NCBI GenBank assembly: GCA_963829485.1
Contig: CAWHIK010000002.1
Coordinates: 310,001 to 374,000 of the forward strand
Length of the DNA stretch: 64,000 nt
Direction: 5' to 3'
Source: JBGPQJ01 sp963829485
GTDB lineage: Bacteria > Chloroflexota > Anaerolineae > Anaerolineales > Villigracilaceae
Below, in pieces: positions 46,653 to 58,160 of this stretch; positions within the stretch are counted from its first letter, which is position 1; each line of letters begins with the position of its first letter. Under the pieces are notes generated by a model. The model had not been told where the DNA came from. It did not search any database and saw only the letters and a list, made by a program, of their open reading frames with translations. The position numbers were made by a program, and so were the translations under genes.

Positions 46653-47954
46653 TCAATGCCGTTTACGACTCTTCTTCCCGGATATTTCTGCCGGCCAAAG
46701 TGTCATGACATCCGCTGGTGCCAGATCCCTGTCGAGCAGGCTCGCCATTATTTCCATGGGACGTGAGACATGATTGAAGAATAATTTAAAGCTTGGGCAA
46801 AGGTAATTCAACCCGGGCTCACCGTCCGGCGTGAGCGTAAAGCGGTCCTTGGGGCACCCGCCATGGCACGCCCAACGGACCTCGCACTCGCGGCAGTATT
46901 TGGGCAGCTTATCCAGTTTGTCCGACCCAAACTTCTGCTGCTTCCCCGAGGCGATCATCTCCACCATCCCCTTTTCGCGGATGTTCCCCAGCAGGTATTC
47001 GGGTTCGACAAAATGGTCGCAGGAGTACAGGTCACCGTTGTGCTCCAGCGCCAGCGCAATACCGCAGGTCGGCGAATGCACGCACAGTCCGGGAGGCGCA
47101 CCCACCCGGTTCGCCAGCGTGACGTCGAACATCTGCACATAGACCGTCCCGACATCGGTCTTGACCCATACATCGAACACATCGTTCAGGAATTTACCAT
47201 ACCCTCCGGGGGACACTGAGTATGCCGATACTTCATTTCCGCGCTGGCTGTAGAAACGGCGCAGGCGGCCGGCATGGTGGTCATCCGCGTCCTCCGCCAC
47301 CTGGATCTCGTTGGTCGGGATCAGGCCGGAGTCCATCAACCTATCCACGATGGGGATGAATTGGATGAACTGCGCGCCCAGCTCGTCGCGGAAGAAACGG
47401 TATACTTCTGCGCCGTGGTTCTCGTTGGTGGCATTGATCGTACACAGGATGTTAAACTCCGCGCCGTTCTTCTTCAGGAATTCAACACCTTTCACCACCC
47501 GGTCAAAGGTCGACGCGCCGCCCTTGTCCACCCGGTTGACATCGTGCAGGTGGCGGGGACCGTCCAGGCTGATCCCCACCAGGTAGTTGTTCTCCTTGAA
47601 GAATTGCGCCCATTCATCATTCAATAATGTCCCGTTGGTCTGGATGGTATGCTGGACCATCTGACCCGGCTTCTTATATTTCTTTTCGAATTCGAGCGCC
47701 TTTCGGAAGAAGTCCAGCCCCATCAGCGTGGGCTCGCCGCCCTGCCAGGCAATCATGACTTCCGGCGTTTGATGTCCCTCAATCGTTTGCTTGATGTAGG
47801 ATTCAAGAGTCTCATCACTCATCCGAAAATTGCTGTTCGGGTAGAGCATTTCCTTGGTTAAAAAGAAACAATAGGAGCAATCCAGATTGCAGATCGCGCC
47901 TCTCGGCTTGGAAAGGACATGAAAGGCAGGCGGTGCGTACATGGGTATGGTCAT
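46653..47954 (-). CDS. Anaerobic sulfatase maturase (radical SAM, SPASM)
   Basis: Radical-SAM enzyme that oxidises the active-site Cys of sulfatases to formylglycine. The SAM cluster motif is CNLDCSYC (C22, C26, C29), followed by WQGGEPTLMG and ISLDGPRHLHD. The SPASM region has the cysteines of GLCVHSPTCG, YSCDHFVEPEYLLGN and KYCRECEVRWACHGGCPKDR. I chose ATG 47954 (MTIPMYAPPAFHVLSKPRG) with GGAG upstream. Two Cys-type sulfatases lie 10-16 kb away on the same strand and are likely clients. The 200 bases upstream show no real gene. Confidence 0.93.
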   Translation of the reverse strand: MTIPMYAPPAFHVLSKPRGAICNLDCSYCFFLTKEMLYPNSNFRMSDETLESYIKQTIEGHQTPEVMIAWQGGEPTLMGLDFFRKALEFEKKYKKPGQMVQHTIQTNGTLLNDEWAQFFKENNYLVGISLDGPRHLHDVNRVDKGGASTFDRVVKGVEFLKKNGAEFNILCTINATNENHGAEVYRFFRDELGAQFIQFIPIVDRLMDSGLIPTNEIQVAEDADDHHAGRLRRFYSQRGNEVSAYSVSPGGYGKFLNDVFDVWVKTDVGTVYVQMFDVTLANRVGAPPGLCVHSPTCGIALALEHNGDLYSCDHFVEPEYLLGNIREKGMVEMIASGKQQKFGSDKLDKLPKYCRECEVRWACHGGCPKDRFTLTPDGEPGLNYLCPSFKLFFNHVSRPMEIMASLLDRDLAPADVMTLWPAEISGKKSRKRH

Positions 47955-48153
47955 TAAATCGGCTCCGATATAAATAAAGGGATTAACAAATGATACCTGA
48001 AATTCCATTAACCAACAAAAAAAACCTGATGGTTGTTGCCTGTGACCCGGGCATTGGTTTTATACAACCAATCGGCGGTCCAGACTGGGCTCTCGATTTT
48101 GAGTTTACTCACTACCTCGCCAACACTTCTTACAGCTTCTCCCCGAGGAACGA

Positions 48154-49026
48154 TCAGGTGACTTTGAACGTCGACACACACATTGAACCGTGTTTTTTAG
48201 CATAAACCTTGGTGATTATGGCGCCAAATAAGAATATTTGAGCAAAACAGTAAATCGCGATCATCAAGACAGCAAATGCGCCTGCCGCCTCGAAGGCTGA
48301 GTGGACTCCCCCAAGCCTGAAATATAAACCGATCAACAGTCCTCCAATAGTCATTAGAAGAGCAGTAGCCACCGACCCTAACCAGACATCCCGCCAGGCA
48401 ACCTTTACATCCGGTAAATATTTATAAATGAAGGCGATAGCCAGGATGACGACGGCCATCAAACCGATTAAATTCAGGGCAGATAGCAGGCTGCTTCCGC
48501 CCAAGTATTCTTCAACAATTGCTCCAAGCCAGACAAATGCCACATTGACCATGGTAACGAGAATGATCAATAACCCGGAAGCGATCACCATGATAAATGC
48601 AAACAACCTCTGCCAGATGAAGGCGAACATCTGTCCTCTGGGTACGATCGGGACTCCCCAGATCCGATTAAGGACATACTTGAGCTGCAGGAAGAACCCC
48701 ATGGCAACCAGGATGAGGGAAATCAAGCTGATTGCAGATACGATCACCGATCCACCGGTGTTGGCAGACGAAATGGCGCTCACCGATTCATTGATAAAGG
48801 CTGAGATTTCCGATCCAAAGACAGTTTCAATGCGCGTGTAGAAGCGTTCCGCGGCAGCCGCCTCGTTGATAAAAAAACTGGCGATCAGAAAGGCGATATA
48901 AATTATCGCTGCAAAGGAGAACATCCCAAAATACGCCAGTGATGCTGCCAGTTGATTCGGCTTTTCACTGATCCATATTTCGAGGATTTCCTGGGTGAAA
49001 CTCCTTAATGAAGAAAACTTGCCCAT
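48154..49026 (-). CDS. YihY/BrkB family membrane protein
   Basis: About 290 residues with six hydrophobic segments. The start MGKFSSLRSFTQEILEIW with NQLAASLAYFGMFSFAAIIY, the YVLNRIWGVP segment, and YKYLPDVKVAWRDVWLGSVA are the typical YihY/BrkB (formerly RNase BN) blocks. ATG 49026 has AGAGG upstream. Function in the family is uncertain (transport or envelope). It precedes the Trk/ClC ion transport genes on the same strand but with gaps. Confidence 0.87.
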   Translation of the reverse strand: MGKFSSLRSFTQEILEIWISEKPNQLAASLAYFGMFSFAAIIYIAFLIASFFINEAAAAERFYTRIETVFGSEISAFINESVSAISSANTGGSVIVSAISLISLILVAMGFFLQLKYVLNRIWGVPIVPRGQMFAFIWQRLFAFIMVIASGLLIILVTMVNVAFVWLGAIVEEYLGGSSLLSALNLIGLMAVVILAIAFIYKYLPDVKVAWRDVWLGSVATALLMTIGGLLIGLYFRLGGVHSAFEAAGAFAVLMIAIYCFAQIFLFGAIITKVYAKKHGSMCVSTFKVT

Positions 49027-49173
49027 TGAACCTCTATTTTTCATATCGATACCCGGCAGGGGAATCTTGAAAGACGTTCAGCAAGAAATGGCCACCTGTA
49101 TTGTTTTATACGATAAAAATGAAAAAGGTGAGGGTGCGATGAAGTTAAATTTATCTCTTCGCGGCGATCGACT

Positions 49174-50580
49174 TTATCCGATCAAGATGGACTCTTCCGG
49201 ATACCCCACCAGTCTTTTTCGCGGTTCGCGTCCCAGCATGGCGATCATGATGGTGACCGCCCCCAGCCGTCCGATGAACATCACCGCCATTAAAACCCAC
49301 AGGCCAAATGTGTTCAGACCGGCAGTGATCCCCAGTGATAATCCTGTTGTTGAAAAGGCTGACACGACCTCGAAAGCAATCTCGGTCAGAGAGAAGGGGT
49401 TGGTAAACAGGATCAACCATGTGGCAGTAATCACCAGGGTTATGCATAATACCAGGATGACCAACGCTCTCTTGATCAGTGCATCCGGCAATGAGCGTCT
49501 CCCGATGCGGATATGGTCGTATCCACGGACGTAGCTGAGTACAGCAAACAGCAGCACGGCAAAGGTGCCGGTGGTGATCCCTCCGCCCGTGGAGGCCGGA
49601 CCGGCTCCGATCATCATCAGGACCATGATTAAGAGAATGCTGGAGAACTGCATTTGGCTGAAACCCGGCAGGCTGGCGAAACCCGCCGTGCGGGCTGAAA
49701 CCGATTGGAACCAGGCATTCACAATTCTATCCACCGGGGGCATGCCTGCGAGCACACCGTTATGCCAGTATTCCGCAGCCAGTAAGCCGGCCCATCCCAC
49801 CAGGATAAGAACCAGGGCTATCACCAGAGTGACCTTGGTATGCAAAGTCAGCCCCCTTTTGTTCCGGCTGTAGATCAGATTCATATAGACCGGGATACCC
49901 AAACCGCCCAAGATGATCAAAAAACCCATGATCAGCAAGCTGATGGGATCGCTCGGGATGCCGTTCGGATATTGGGGCAGGCCGGCAAACAGGTCAAAGC
50001 CGGCATTGCAGAAACTCATTATGGCATGAAAGATGGCATACAATGGTGCCTGATCGGCTGGAACGATGCCTGAGAAGCGCCAGTGCAGGTAGAGCAGTAA
50101 AGCCCCCACGCCTTCGATGATAAACATCAACGTCATCGCCCGGATCATAACGCGCATGATCTGCCCGGGATTGTCCAGCCCGAGGGAACTGGTCACCGTC
50201 AGGCGGCGTGACAGGGAGACTTCCCTCCCCAGCGAGTAGGAGATCAGGCTGACCGTGACGATCAAACTGACCCCGCCGATCTGCGCCAGGACCATCACTA
50301 TGACCTGCCCCCAGAAGGTCAGGGTAGTGGCGGGGGTGAACATGCTCAAACCTGTCACCGCCGAGGCGGATGTGGAGGTGAAGACTGCCTCCATGAACGT
50401 CAGGGGACGCGCCGCCGCGCCGGGGATCAGAAGCAAGCCGGCTCCGACGCCGATCAAGATCAAAAGGCCGAAAACCATTTCAAGCGCGGGCGGCGTCCGT
50501 TGGACAACTTTCTCCGCAGCTGAACGGACCATTTTGATGACGCGCTTGCGGGGGCGTTTCAGAGGTCGAAAGGGTTTCAT
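49174..50580 (-). CDS. trkH: Potassium uptake protein TrkH/KtrB
   Basis: Pore subunit of a Na- or H-coupled potassium uptake system with about 468 residues and ten or more helices. The four pore-loop repeats are visible: TSTSASAVTGLS, FHAIMSFCNAGFD, QSVSARTAGFAS and VSAFSTTGLSLG; each has the filter Gly. The short N-terminus and length suit KtrB/TrkH of Gram-positive or Chloroflexota type. The start overlaps the stop of trkA as ATGA, so the two are coupled. Confidence 0.93.
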   Translation of the reverse strand: MKPFRPLKRPRKRVIKMVRSAAEKVVQRTPPALEMVFGLLILIGVGAGLLLIPGAAARPLTFMEAVFTSTSASAVTGLSMFTPATTLTFWGQVIVMVLAQIGGVSLIVTVSLISYSLGREVSLSRRLTVTSSLGLDNPGQIMRVMIRAMTLMFIIEGVGALLLYLHWRFSGIVPADQAPLYAIFHAIMSFCNAGFDLFAGLPQYPNGIPSDPISLLIMGFLIILGGLGIPVYMNLIYSRNKRGLTLHTKVTLVIALVLILVGWAGLLAAEYWHNGVLAGMPPVDRIVNAWFQSVSARTAGFASLPGFSQMQFSSILLIMVLMMIGAGPASTGGGITTGTFAVLLFAVLSYVRGYDHIRIGRRSLPDALIKRALVILVLCITLVITATWLILFTNPFSLTEIAFEVVSAFSTTGLSLGITAGLNTFGLWVLMAVMFIGRLGAVTIMIAMLGREPRKRLVGYPEESILIG

Positions 50581-51236
50581 GTGAGGATGCTGAATTCAGT
50601 CAGGTGCTTCTTATCGCCAACCAATACGAGAATATCGCCCTGTTCCATTTTAAATTCCGCGTCCGGAGACAGGATCAACTCATTTCCCCGCACGATAAGC
50701 AGCAAGGCGACCTCATATTTTTCGCACTCGCTGACCTTCCTACCCAGCATTCCTTTGGGAGTTTGGATCTCGATCAAGCTGTAGTCCGGGCTCAGGGAAA
50801 GACCGTTCAGCAAGCCCGGAGTGCTGAGCTCATCTGCCAGATGGATGCCGCTATCCTTGGCCGGGATCACCACGCGGCTGGCGCCGATCCGGAGCAGGAT
50901 CTCCTGATGACGGGACGACCCTGCCAGGCAGATGATGTTGGGGATGCCCATATCTTTCAAGGTGGAGGTGACCAACGCATTGGTTTCAAAGTCGTCACTG
51001 ATGGCGACCACCACGGTCTTGAAAGCGGTAATGTCTGCCTCTGCCAGGGCATCCGGGTTTGTCGCATCCAGCACAAACACTTCGGTGATCTGGGTTTCCA
51101 TTTCCTTTGCCACCTGAGGATCACTTTCGATTCCCAGCACCGTGTGGCCCATTTCCTCAAGCCGCCTGGCCAGGTTGACCCCGAAGCGCCCCAAGCCGAT
51201 AACCGCAAATTCGTTTTCACGATTTTTCCGCGCCAT
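50577..51236 (-). CDS. trkA: Potassium uptake regulatory subunit TrkA/KtrA (RCK)
   Basis: Cytoplasmic gating subunit. The RCK_N Rossmann fold starts FAVIGLGRFGVNLARRLEEM (GxGxxG), with the acidic end of strand 2 in LGIESD, and is followed by a TrkA_C domain (IEIQTPKGMLGRKVSECEKY, EQGDILVLVGDKKHL). About 219 residues, so it has one RCK unit and assembles as a ring, as KtrA does. ATG 51236 is chosen (MARKNRENEFAVIG), with GGAGAGATAAA upstream. Binds ATP/ADP or NAD(H), and c-di-AMP in some species. Confidence 0.92.
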   Translation of the reverse strand: MARKNRENEFAVIGLGRFGVNLARRLEEMGHTVLGIESDPQVAKEMETQITEVFVLDATNPDALAEADITAFKTVVVAISDDFETNALVTSTLKDMGIPNIICLAGSSRHQEILLRIGASRVVIPAKDSGIHLADELSTPGLLNGLSLSPDYSLIEIQTPKGMLGRKVSECEKYEVALLLIVRGNELILSPDAEFKMEQGDILVLVGDKKHLTEFSILT

Positions 51237-51399
51237 TTTATCTCTCCTAAACAAGGGATGGCCACCATGCCGGCCAATTCATATCTTCGTAGAGGTGTAA
51301 CGCCTTAACCTCTGCCTTCGACCTTATTCCTTTCAAAACGTGCAACACCTTTGGAAAGCGGAGGCGGTGTCTACGCGGGTACTTCCTGAATATTCAAGG

Positions 51400-52679
51400 T
51401 TATTCTGTATCTGAAAGAGATTCCGTCTGGTTTTCGGCGCGGCGGGACATGTAAAGTGTCACCAAAGCCGTCAGCAATGCGCTGACCACAATAGCAACTG
51501 CGATCACAGCCCCGGCTTCCCTCTGCACCAGGGTCACCGTAAAGAGTGCTGCGAACAAAGGCGCTCTCATCGTAGCGACAAGTGCCCTGCCATGGTCGCT
51601 GCAACGGCAACCGCCACCGGAATCTCGGGAAATAGAAGATTCGCTGCCAGGCCCAGGGCGACACTGGCAAACATGACAGGAAAGATATAGCCGCCTTTCC
51701 AGCCGGTGGCAAGCACCAAGGTTGTGGCAAAAAGTTTGGCGATGCATAATACGACCAGCATCAGAACGCCGATCTCCGCTGCATGCGCAATCAGATCAGA
51801 TGTCCCTGCCTCGCCCGAGAACAAGGTCAACGGGAGGAGCGCGCCAATGATGCCCATGCCCACGCCGCCCAGCAGCCCGCGCAGCACCACGTGTGCCTTC
51901 ATCGGCTGGAAGACTTTCTGCAGGACTTTAAGTGAAACCATGAACAGCAGTCCAACCGCTCCGCCGATCAAACCCAGCGGTGCAGCATAGAGCAGATCCA
52001 CCAGGCGAGGCATATAGTCCGGGAAAACATACAACGACTCAAAGAAAGTCCCGCTCAACAAGACAAAGACCACTGTTGCCACAGCAGAGGCCAGCAGGCT
52101 GGGAAAGAGCACCCAGAAATACGTCTTCCTGCCTCCGGGACCACTTCGCGAGGATTCAAGCCCCAGCAGCGCGCCGCTGAACGGGGATGTGATGAAGGCA
52201 GCCAGCATCGCGCTGACGCCCGAGTAACCCATCGTTCGAGTTTCTTCTTCATTGAGTTTCAACCGGTCGGAGGCCCAAGTGCCCATACCGCCGCAGGCAT
52301 CCGCCAGCGGCGCTTCGGGGCCAAGACTTGCGCCGGAGATGAGCGATACAAAGGCAGTGATCACGATCCCGGGGGCGTTACGGTAGTCAAAGCGCCCGGT
52401 CTTGCCAAACTCCTGCATGACTTCGGCAAAGATTCCGCTGTGATCGCCAAAGAATTTCACCAGCAGCCCGACCAGCAAGCCGCCGATGCTGCAGACCAGA
52501 AGGGTAAAGAGGCGCTGATCCAAGCCCAGCGCCAGCGCAGCTTCCTCCCATATCGCAGTTGTGCCCAGGTGGACGATGGCGACAAAAGCAAAGGTGATCA
52601 AGGCACTGACCAGACCCAACAGGGCGACGAGACCTAAAAGCTTTACGTAAGATTTCGGTTTAGCTTGTGTGTCAATCAT
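51400..52679 (-). pseudogene. ClC-type chloride channel or antiporter, one frameshift
   Basis: CLC protein with the selectivity motifs SGASLGPEAPL (GxxGPE), SPFSGALLG and GWKGGYIFPVMFASVALG. The GxxGPE Glu is the gating Glu of the family. One missing G at about 51585-51587 shifts the frame; adding it back gives ATMAGALVATMRAPLFAALF and a C-terminus ending at 51400. ATG 52679 has AGGAG 7 nt upstream. Oddity: the frame is open upstream, through the end of the MFS gene, without a stop. It probably exchanges chloride, nitrate or fluoride. Confidence 0.85.
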
Positions 52680-52744
52680 TTTAAATCTCCTCTCGAGGTA
52701 AATCAATTTGATCAGTTGGTCCTTAGCGGTGTACGTCGTGTTAC

Positions 52745-54433
52745 TCATGCCAGGGGTTCGCTTTCCGCAAGGTGCTTGTTTGTCCCTGGGCTGGTCCGTA
52801 TTGATGAGCGGTGGGGCGGCTGCCGCGCGCAAGCCGCGATGCATTCCCAAAAAGATGGCTGCCGCGACCAGAAACATCAATCCGGCCGCCATCAGGAACA
52901 TTTGCCCCATCCCAGTTGTAAACGCCTGATCATACTTTGTCGACGCGAGGTCCAACACGGCTTGCGGCACATTTGGATATTCACCGGATGCGGTCCGGAT
53001 TGAAAATACTCGGAAGCGCTGCTTTAATCTGGTTCAGGGTATTTTCCGAGACGCCCGCCTGCGCAAGCGGTTTAAGAAACGCAGTATCCGCCAGCTGCGT
53101 GACCAGTATGCTCGAAAGAATCACACCCAGTGCGTAACCCGATTGGCTTGAGGCGGTATTAATCGCAGCGGCAGAGCCGGCCAGTTCAGAGGGTGGCGCG
53201 GCAAGGACCACTTGCGTCCGCGCGGGTACGACAAGCCCAAACCCAAACCCAATCAATGTGAAGGGGATGAGCATGAACCAATAGGATGTCTCCGTCTGAA
53301 CAAAAGACAGCCACACCAGACTGATAGCCATGATAATAAAACCGCCGGCGATGATACGCCGTGCGCCAAAACGCATAGCCAGCCGCGCGACCAGGAACGA
53401 CCCGAACAACATCCCGATCAAAAAGGGGATGAAGGCCAGCCCGGCCATGACCGGCGACATGTTCTGGACATTCTGAAAGAAGGCAATGAATTGATAAAAG
53501 AATGCCCCCTGCCCCATGAACAGGACCACTCCCGCTAAAATCGCAAACCCAATGTCGCGTCCGGTGAACATTTCAACACCGCGGAAAAATCCGGCCCGTC
53601 GCCTTAGCCAACGCACACACACCACGAACACCAGCAATACGCCGGCTGCCACAAGTGCCGGCTGCCAGCTGCTCAATATTTCCCGCGCAATAATCACCAA
53701 ATAGACGAGCACGAATACGGCCACCAACAGCACAAGATTCACCACGGCGCTGGTGCGTCGAAACTCTTTCTTGGCCCGACTTTCAGGGACATCGCAAATC
53801 ACGTACCGAAGGGCAACGATGCCCATGATCACCACCGGTATAAAGGCAACGCCTGGGATGCCCAGGGAGTCACAAATTCCTCCCAGTGATGCGCCTACAA
53901 TAAGAGCCGTGCCGAGGGCAGCCAAACAAGATACCATAGGCCAGAGGACGCACAAATGGCGGATAGATCAGGGTAACGATGGCGCTACACATAGGGAGGA
54001 CAGCGATCACTGTAATGGTGCCGACGAGATCCGTAAGCACGAACAACGGCGACCCGAGGGTAAACGCTCCAATAAGGTTGGCCAGAGTCAGCCCGACCAG
54101 GCCGACCACCAGGACCCGCTTGCGCCCGAACAAGTCACCCGAGGTTCCGACGATCAATGTCAGCACGGCCAGGATCAAGTAACCCATGGCGATCACCATT
54201 GGCGCATGACTTCCAGGGATTCGTAATCGATTTTGAATTTCCGGCGAGGAAAGGGTGAGATAGGCGGGCTCAAGACCTGTCGTCACCATGGCGAGCGTAC
54301 AGGCGATGAGGACACGCACGGCCTGCGGGTCGCGTACCAGTTCATTCCAGATTAATCCCACTGGTGCGAATTGCGCCGGCAGGTGGAATTTACGTGCTGG
54401 TTTACTTTGAGGTGATTCCATCTCAATTCCCAT
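52745..54433 (-). pseudogene. DHA2-like MFS drug transporter, at least two frameshifts
   Basis: A 14-helix-type MFS protein. The N-terminal half reads VRVLIACTLAMVTTGLEPAY and SGDLFGRKRVLVVGLVGLT, the second half VLFMGQGAFFYQFIAFFQN and FGLVVPARTQVVLAAPPSEL, and the end ASTKYDQAFTTGMGQMFLMA. Frames change near 53922 (one extra C: LFGC to LGTALIVG) and near 52995 (one extra C: NPD to ASGEYPNVPQAV). After that the frame reads into the ClC gene; another frame offers a plausible end, HLAESEPLA and stop at 52745, which would need a third shift. The C-terminal boundary is therefore uncertain. Confidence 0.78.
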
Positions 54434-54514
54434 TCAATTTCCCAAGATGATCCCTGTTATACAACAACCGGACCAAATCAGCACTACGAAAAGGCAGAAG
54501 ATCCTGTTCCCGCA

Positions 54515-56266
54515 TCAGACAACCGGAGGTTCAATCCTCTCCGGCAAAGCCGTTTCCTGCCTCGGCCGCGATTCAAACGCGCGCACGGCGGCATCCACAG
54601 TCATATAGATATTCTCTTCGCCGATGTGTTCCAGCAGGCCGGTCAGGCGCATCCGGTCACGCACCGAGCCCCGCACCTGCGCAAAGAGCAGATCGATTTT
54701 GGCATCGCGCAGATCGCTGATCAAGGCCTGCAGCATATCCGACGTGCCGATGTCGAGATCGGCGCTCGCGCCCAGGTCGAGCAGAATGGCTTGCGGCGGC
54801 GGATCAGACTTGGGTGCGCGTCGAGGATCTGCGTACGCGCCACATTGGCATTGAAGAAATACAGCGGCGCATCCAGCCGCAAGATCACCAGGCCCGGGAC
54901 ATACTCCGCATCCTGCGTGCCGGCTGACATCGATGTACTGCCCGGGAGCATCCGGCCGTTTGCCCAGGACCGCGATGTAAGGCCGGCTGGCGCGGTACAG
55001 CAGCATGACCAGCGACAGCAGCACGGCGATCATCAAGCCCGTCATCACATCCGTGGAGATGACACCCACCAGCGCCGTGATCGCCAGCGCAAAGTCGGTC
55101 TTGCGCTGGGCATAATAGCGCTTGAGTTCTGCGACATTGAACAGCCCCAGGATCGAACTGAGGACGATGGCACCCAGCACCGCGGAGGGCAGGTTCTTCA
55201 GCAGCGGCGCCAGGAAGAGCACCACCGCCAGGATCACACCTGCGCTGACCAGGGATGAGAGCTGGGTGCGTTCTCCAGCCGCTTCACCGCTGGCGGTGCT
55301 GGACAGGCTCATGTCGATGGTGATGCCCTGGAACATGCCCGAACTGATATTGGCGGCGCCCATCGCCAGCAGTTCCTGGTCGGCATCCACCTCGTAATGA
55401 TATTTCGCGGCGAAAGTGCGCGCCCGTCCCCAGCGTCTCACCCACCGCCAGGAATACGATGCCCGCCGCCCCAGCGATGAGCAACGGGATCATCTCCAGG
55501 CTGACGAAAGGGAATGCAGGCGCCGGCATCCCGGTCGGGATATCGCCGACAACGCTGACACCATACAGGGTGTTGAGATCGAAATAGGAAGTGATCACGA
55601 TTCCCAGGATCAGGGCGACCAGCGCGCCGGGAATCATCGGCTTGAAACGCTTGATCACGAAAGATCAAAATGATGGTGCCCACACCCAGCGCCAGCGAAT
55701 AGAGATTGGTCTCGGGCAATTGGACAGATGAGTTGTCTCAACTGCTCGAAGAAGTTTCCGCTGCCGCCGGAGACGCCGAACACCTTGGGCAGCTGGCTGA
55801 TCGCAATGAGACAGGCAACGCCGAACACGTAACCCGTCATCACCGACTTGGCCAGGAAATCCGAGATGAAACCCAGTTTCGCCAGGGAGAGGACGAGCAG
55901 GATGACGCCGACGGTGAGCGCCAGTGCGGACGAGAGCACCATGAGGGCCGCCGGGTCGCCGGCAGCCAGCGGCGCGACCACCGCCAGCGACATGATGGAC
56001 ATGGTCGAGCTGGTGGTGATCTTCAGATGCCGGCTGGTGGCGAAGATGGCATACGCGGTCATACCCACGATCGCTGAATACAAGCCCGCCTGCGGCGGCA
56101 CGCCTGCCATCTGGGCATAGGCCATCGCCACGGGGATCATGATCATCCCGACCACCACGCCTGAGATCAGGTCGTCGCGCAGCCACTCGCGGCGATAGGA
56201 TCTTGCCCATTCGATGATAGGTACGATATGAGCCAGGCGTTTGTTATGGAGTATTTCATCCAGCAT
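54515..56266 (-). pseudogene. SulP family anion transporter with STAS domain, about five frameshifts
   Basis: SulP sulfate/bicarbonate carrier. The N-terminal half (WLRDDLISGVVVGMIMIPVA, YAQMAGVPPQAGLYSAIVG) is clear, and the C-terminal STAS domain reads ILLDLGASADLDIGTSDMLQ. Frames change near 55715, 55664, 55428, 54915 and 54810; each piece continues a normal SulP sequence (PETNLYSLALGVGTIILIF, IKRFKPMIPGALVALILGI, FAAKYHYEVDADQELLAMG, VPGLVILRLDAPLYFFNANV). So many single-base breaks suggest either a dead gene or poor local consensus. Paralogue of the next gene. Confidence 0.85.
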
Positions 56267-56346
56267 GGATCATTCCGCCTTTCCTTGCACGCTTACAGCG
56301 CAAGAGAACATTCGTGAATTGCAGGTCAGACCCATCGTGAGCATGA

Positions 56347-58140
56347 TCATGAGCCAGGCTTGTTTGCAGCAGATCCGGCAGCGTGGTGTCCTTCTTCAAA
56401 GGTCCGGTGATCATTTTCGACATGAACGACTGCCGCATCCAGTGTCGGGAACACATGATCTTCGCCCATAAATTCAAGCAGGCCTGTCTTACGGCTTTCC
56501 TCAAGTACGGGTAAATGCACATCCGCGATATACGCGTCGATGCCTTTCTCGCGCAATTCCTTCACCATTTTCTTGATGGTATCCACACTGGTCACATCAA
56601 TCTCGTACCAGGAACTTAAATCAAAGATCACCGCCCGGGGAGGCGTATCCATTTCCTCGATCATGGCTTTCACGCGTTCGCGGTACGTGGGAGCGTTGGC
56701 ATAGTACAACTGGCCATCCAGGCGCACGATCAACACCCCCGGAACAGGGATGTTTTCTGGATGACGGCCCCTATCCGAATAGGCACCAGGCACACCGGGA
56801 ACCCGCCCCAACGAAGAAACATGCGGGCGGCTCGACCGGTAAATCACGAATGCCATCGACACCACAAGGCCGATGATCATGCCCTCCAGTACATCGATCA
56901 ATACCACGCCGGCGAAAGCCAGCATGGCAAACCAGAACTCGACGCGCGAGGCGAGGCGGACCTTCTGCAGTTTACGCGAGGCGAGAATATGCCAGAGCGC
57001 GTGAATGATCAAAGCGGCCAGAACCGCTTCAGGCAGCGTTGCAAACAAGGGCGTCAGGAACAGCACAGTGACGATCGTCGCAATCCAGGTGACCAGGTTG
57101 GTCACCTGGGTCCGGGCACCTGCCTCTTCCTTGACCGCGGAGGCCGACATGCTGCCGGCGGCAAGCATCCCGCCGAACAAAGCGCTTGCCAGATTAACCA
57201 CCGCGTGTGCGTTCAATTCCTGATTCGCATTTACGTCGTAGCCATGTTTTTCGGCGAACTCGTGCGCCACGGCCAGTGCTTCGCTGTAGGCCACCAGCAG
57301 CACACCGATGGCCGGCAGCACCATTGCCAGATACGTCGTGAACGGCAGAGGCAGGGAATGTCAACGAGGGCAGTCCCTGAGGCAGCGTACCCACAATTTC
57401 CACACCATATGTGCCATGGAGGTCAAGCACCGCACTCAACCCGATAGTCCCGAACAACACCACCAGCCCGGCCGGTATTTTTTTACTCCAACGCGGCAGC
57501 AGGAAGAGCAGCGCCAGGGACAAGTTCCTACGATGAACGTGACCCAATTTGCCTGCGGCGAGTTCCTTGATGATTCCCACCAGCTTCTCCAGTGTGTTGC
57601 CCTCGGGTTTGGGGACGCCGAACAGCTTGTTCAACTGTCCCACCGCCACAAAGACAGCTATGCCCATCACGAAACCGTCCATCACCGGTTTGGAGAGAAA
57701 CTGCGTGATAAAACCCAGCTTTGCCAGGCCGGCTGCCAGAAAGACCAGCCCGGTGACCAGAACAAAAGCCGACGCATAAGTTTGATACGACTGTGGATCG
57801 GAAACGGCTTCAGGCGCTGTCGCCACCAGCGCCGCGGCAACCGAGGAAGCAAGGAGCGCTGCCGTGGCCGAAGTGGCCTGCACCGACAAATGGCGCGAGG
57901 TGCCGAAAAACGCATAAACAAGGAGCGCAGCCAGAAGCGTATAGAAACGCCGTCTGGGGAGGCAAGCCGGCGATCTCTGCATAAGCCATCCCCTCCGGGA
58001 TGAGCAGCGCCAGCACGGTCAGGCCGCCCAGGATGTCGCCGCGACAGCCACCACCGTTCATAACCGGGGAGCCAGATCAGGATGGGCAGGATCCGTTTTA
58101 GAAATGGCGGGTTCTCAGGGTTTCCGGTTTTCGCAGTCAT
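56347..58140 (-). pseudogene. SulP family anion transporter with STAS domain, about three frameshifts
   Basis: Second SulP protein, in tandem with the first. The start is MTAKTGNPENPPFLKRILPI, then DILGGLTVLALLIPEGMAYA, and LLAALLVYAFFGTSRHLSVQ after shifts near 58060 and 57960. A further shift near 57345 leads to FTTYLAMVLPAIGVLLVAYS. The C-terminal STAS domain is whole: VIFDLSSWYEIDVTSVDTIK with the Ser-Asp type loop. The amino-acid sequence is only moderately like the 54.5-kb paralogue, so the duplication is old. Sulfate or bicarbonate is the likely substrate. Confidence 0.85.
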
Positions 58141-58160
58141 GGAATTTCCTCATAGTCGTA

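Noticed and set aside
47990..48205. Plus-strand frame of 71 codons between the maturase and YihY genes
   Set aside because: No ribosome site, no protein-like conservation, and it overlaps the 3' end of the YihY gene.
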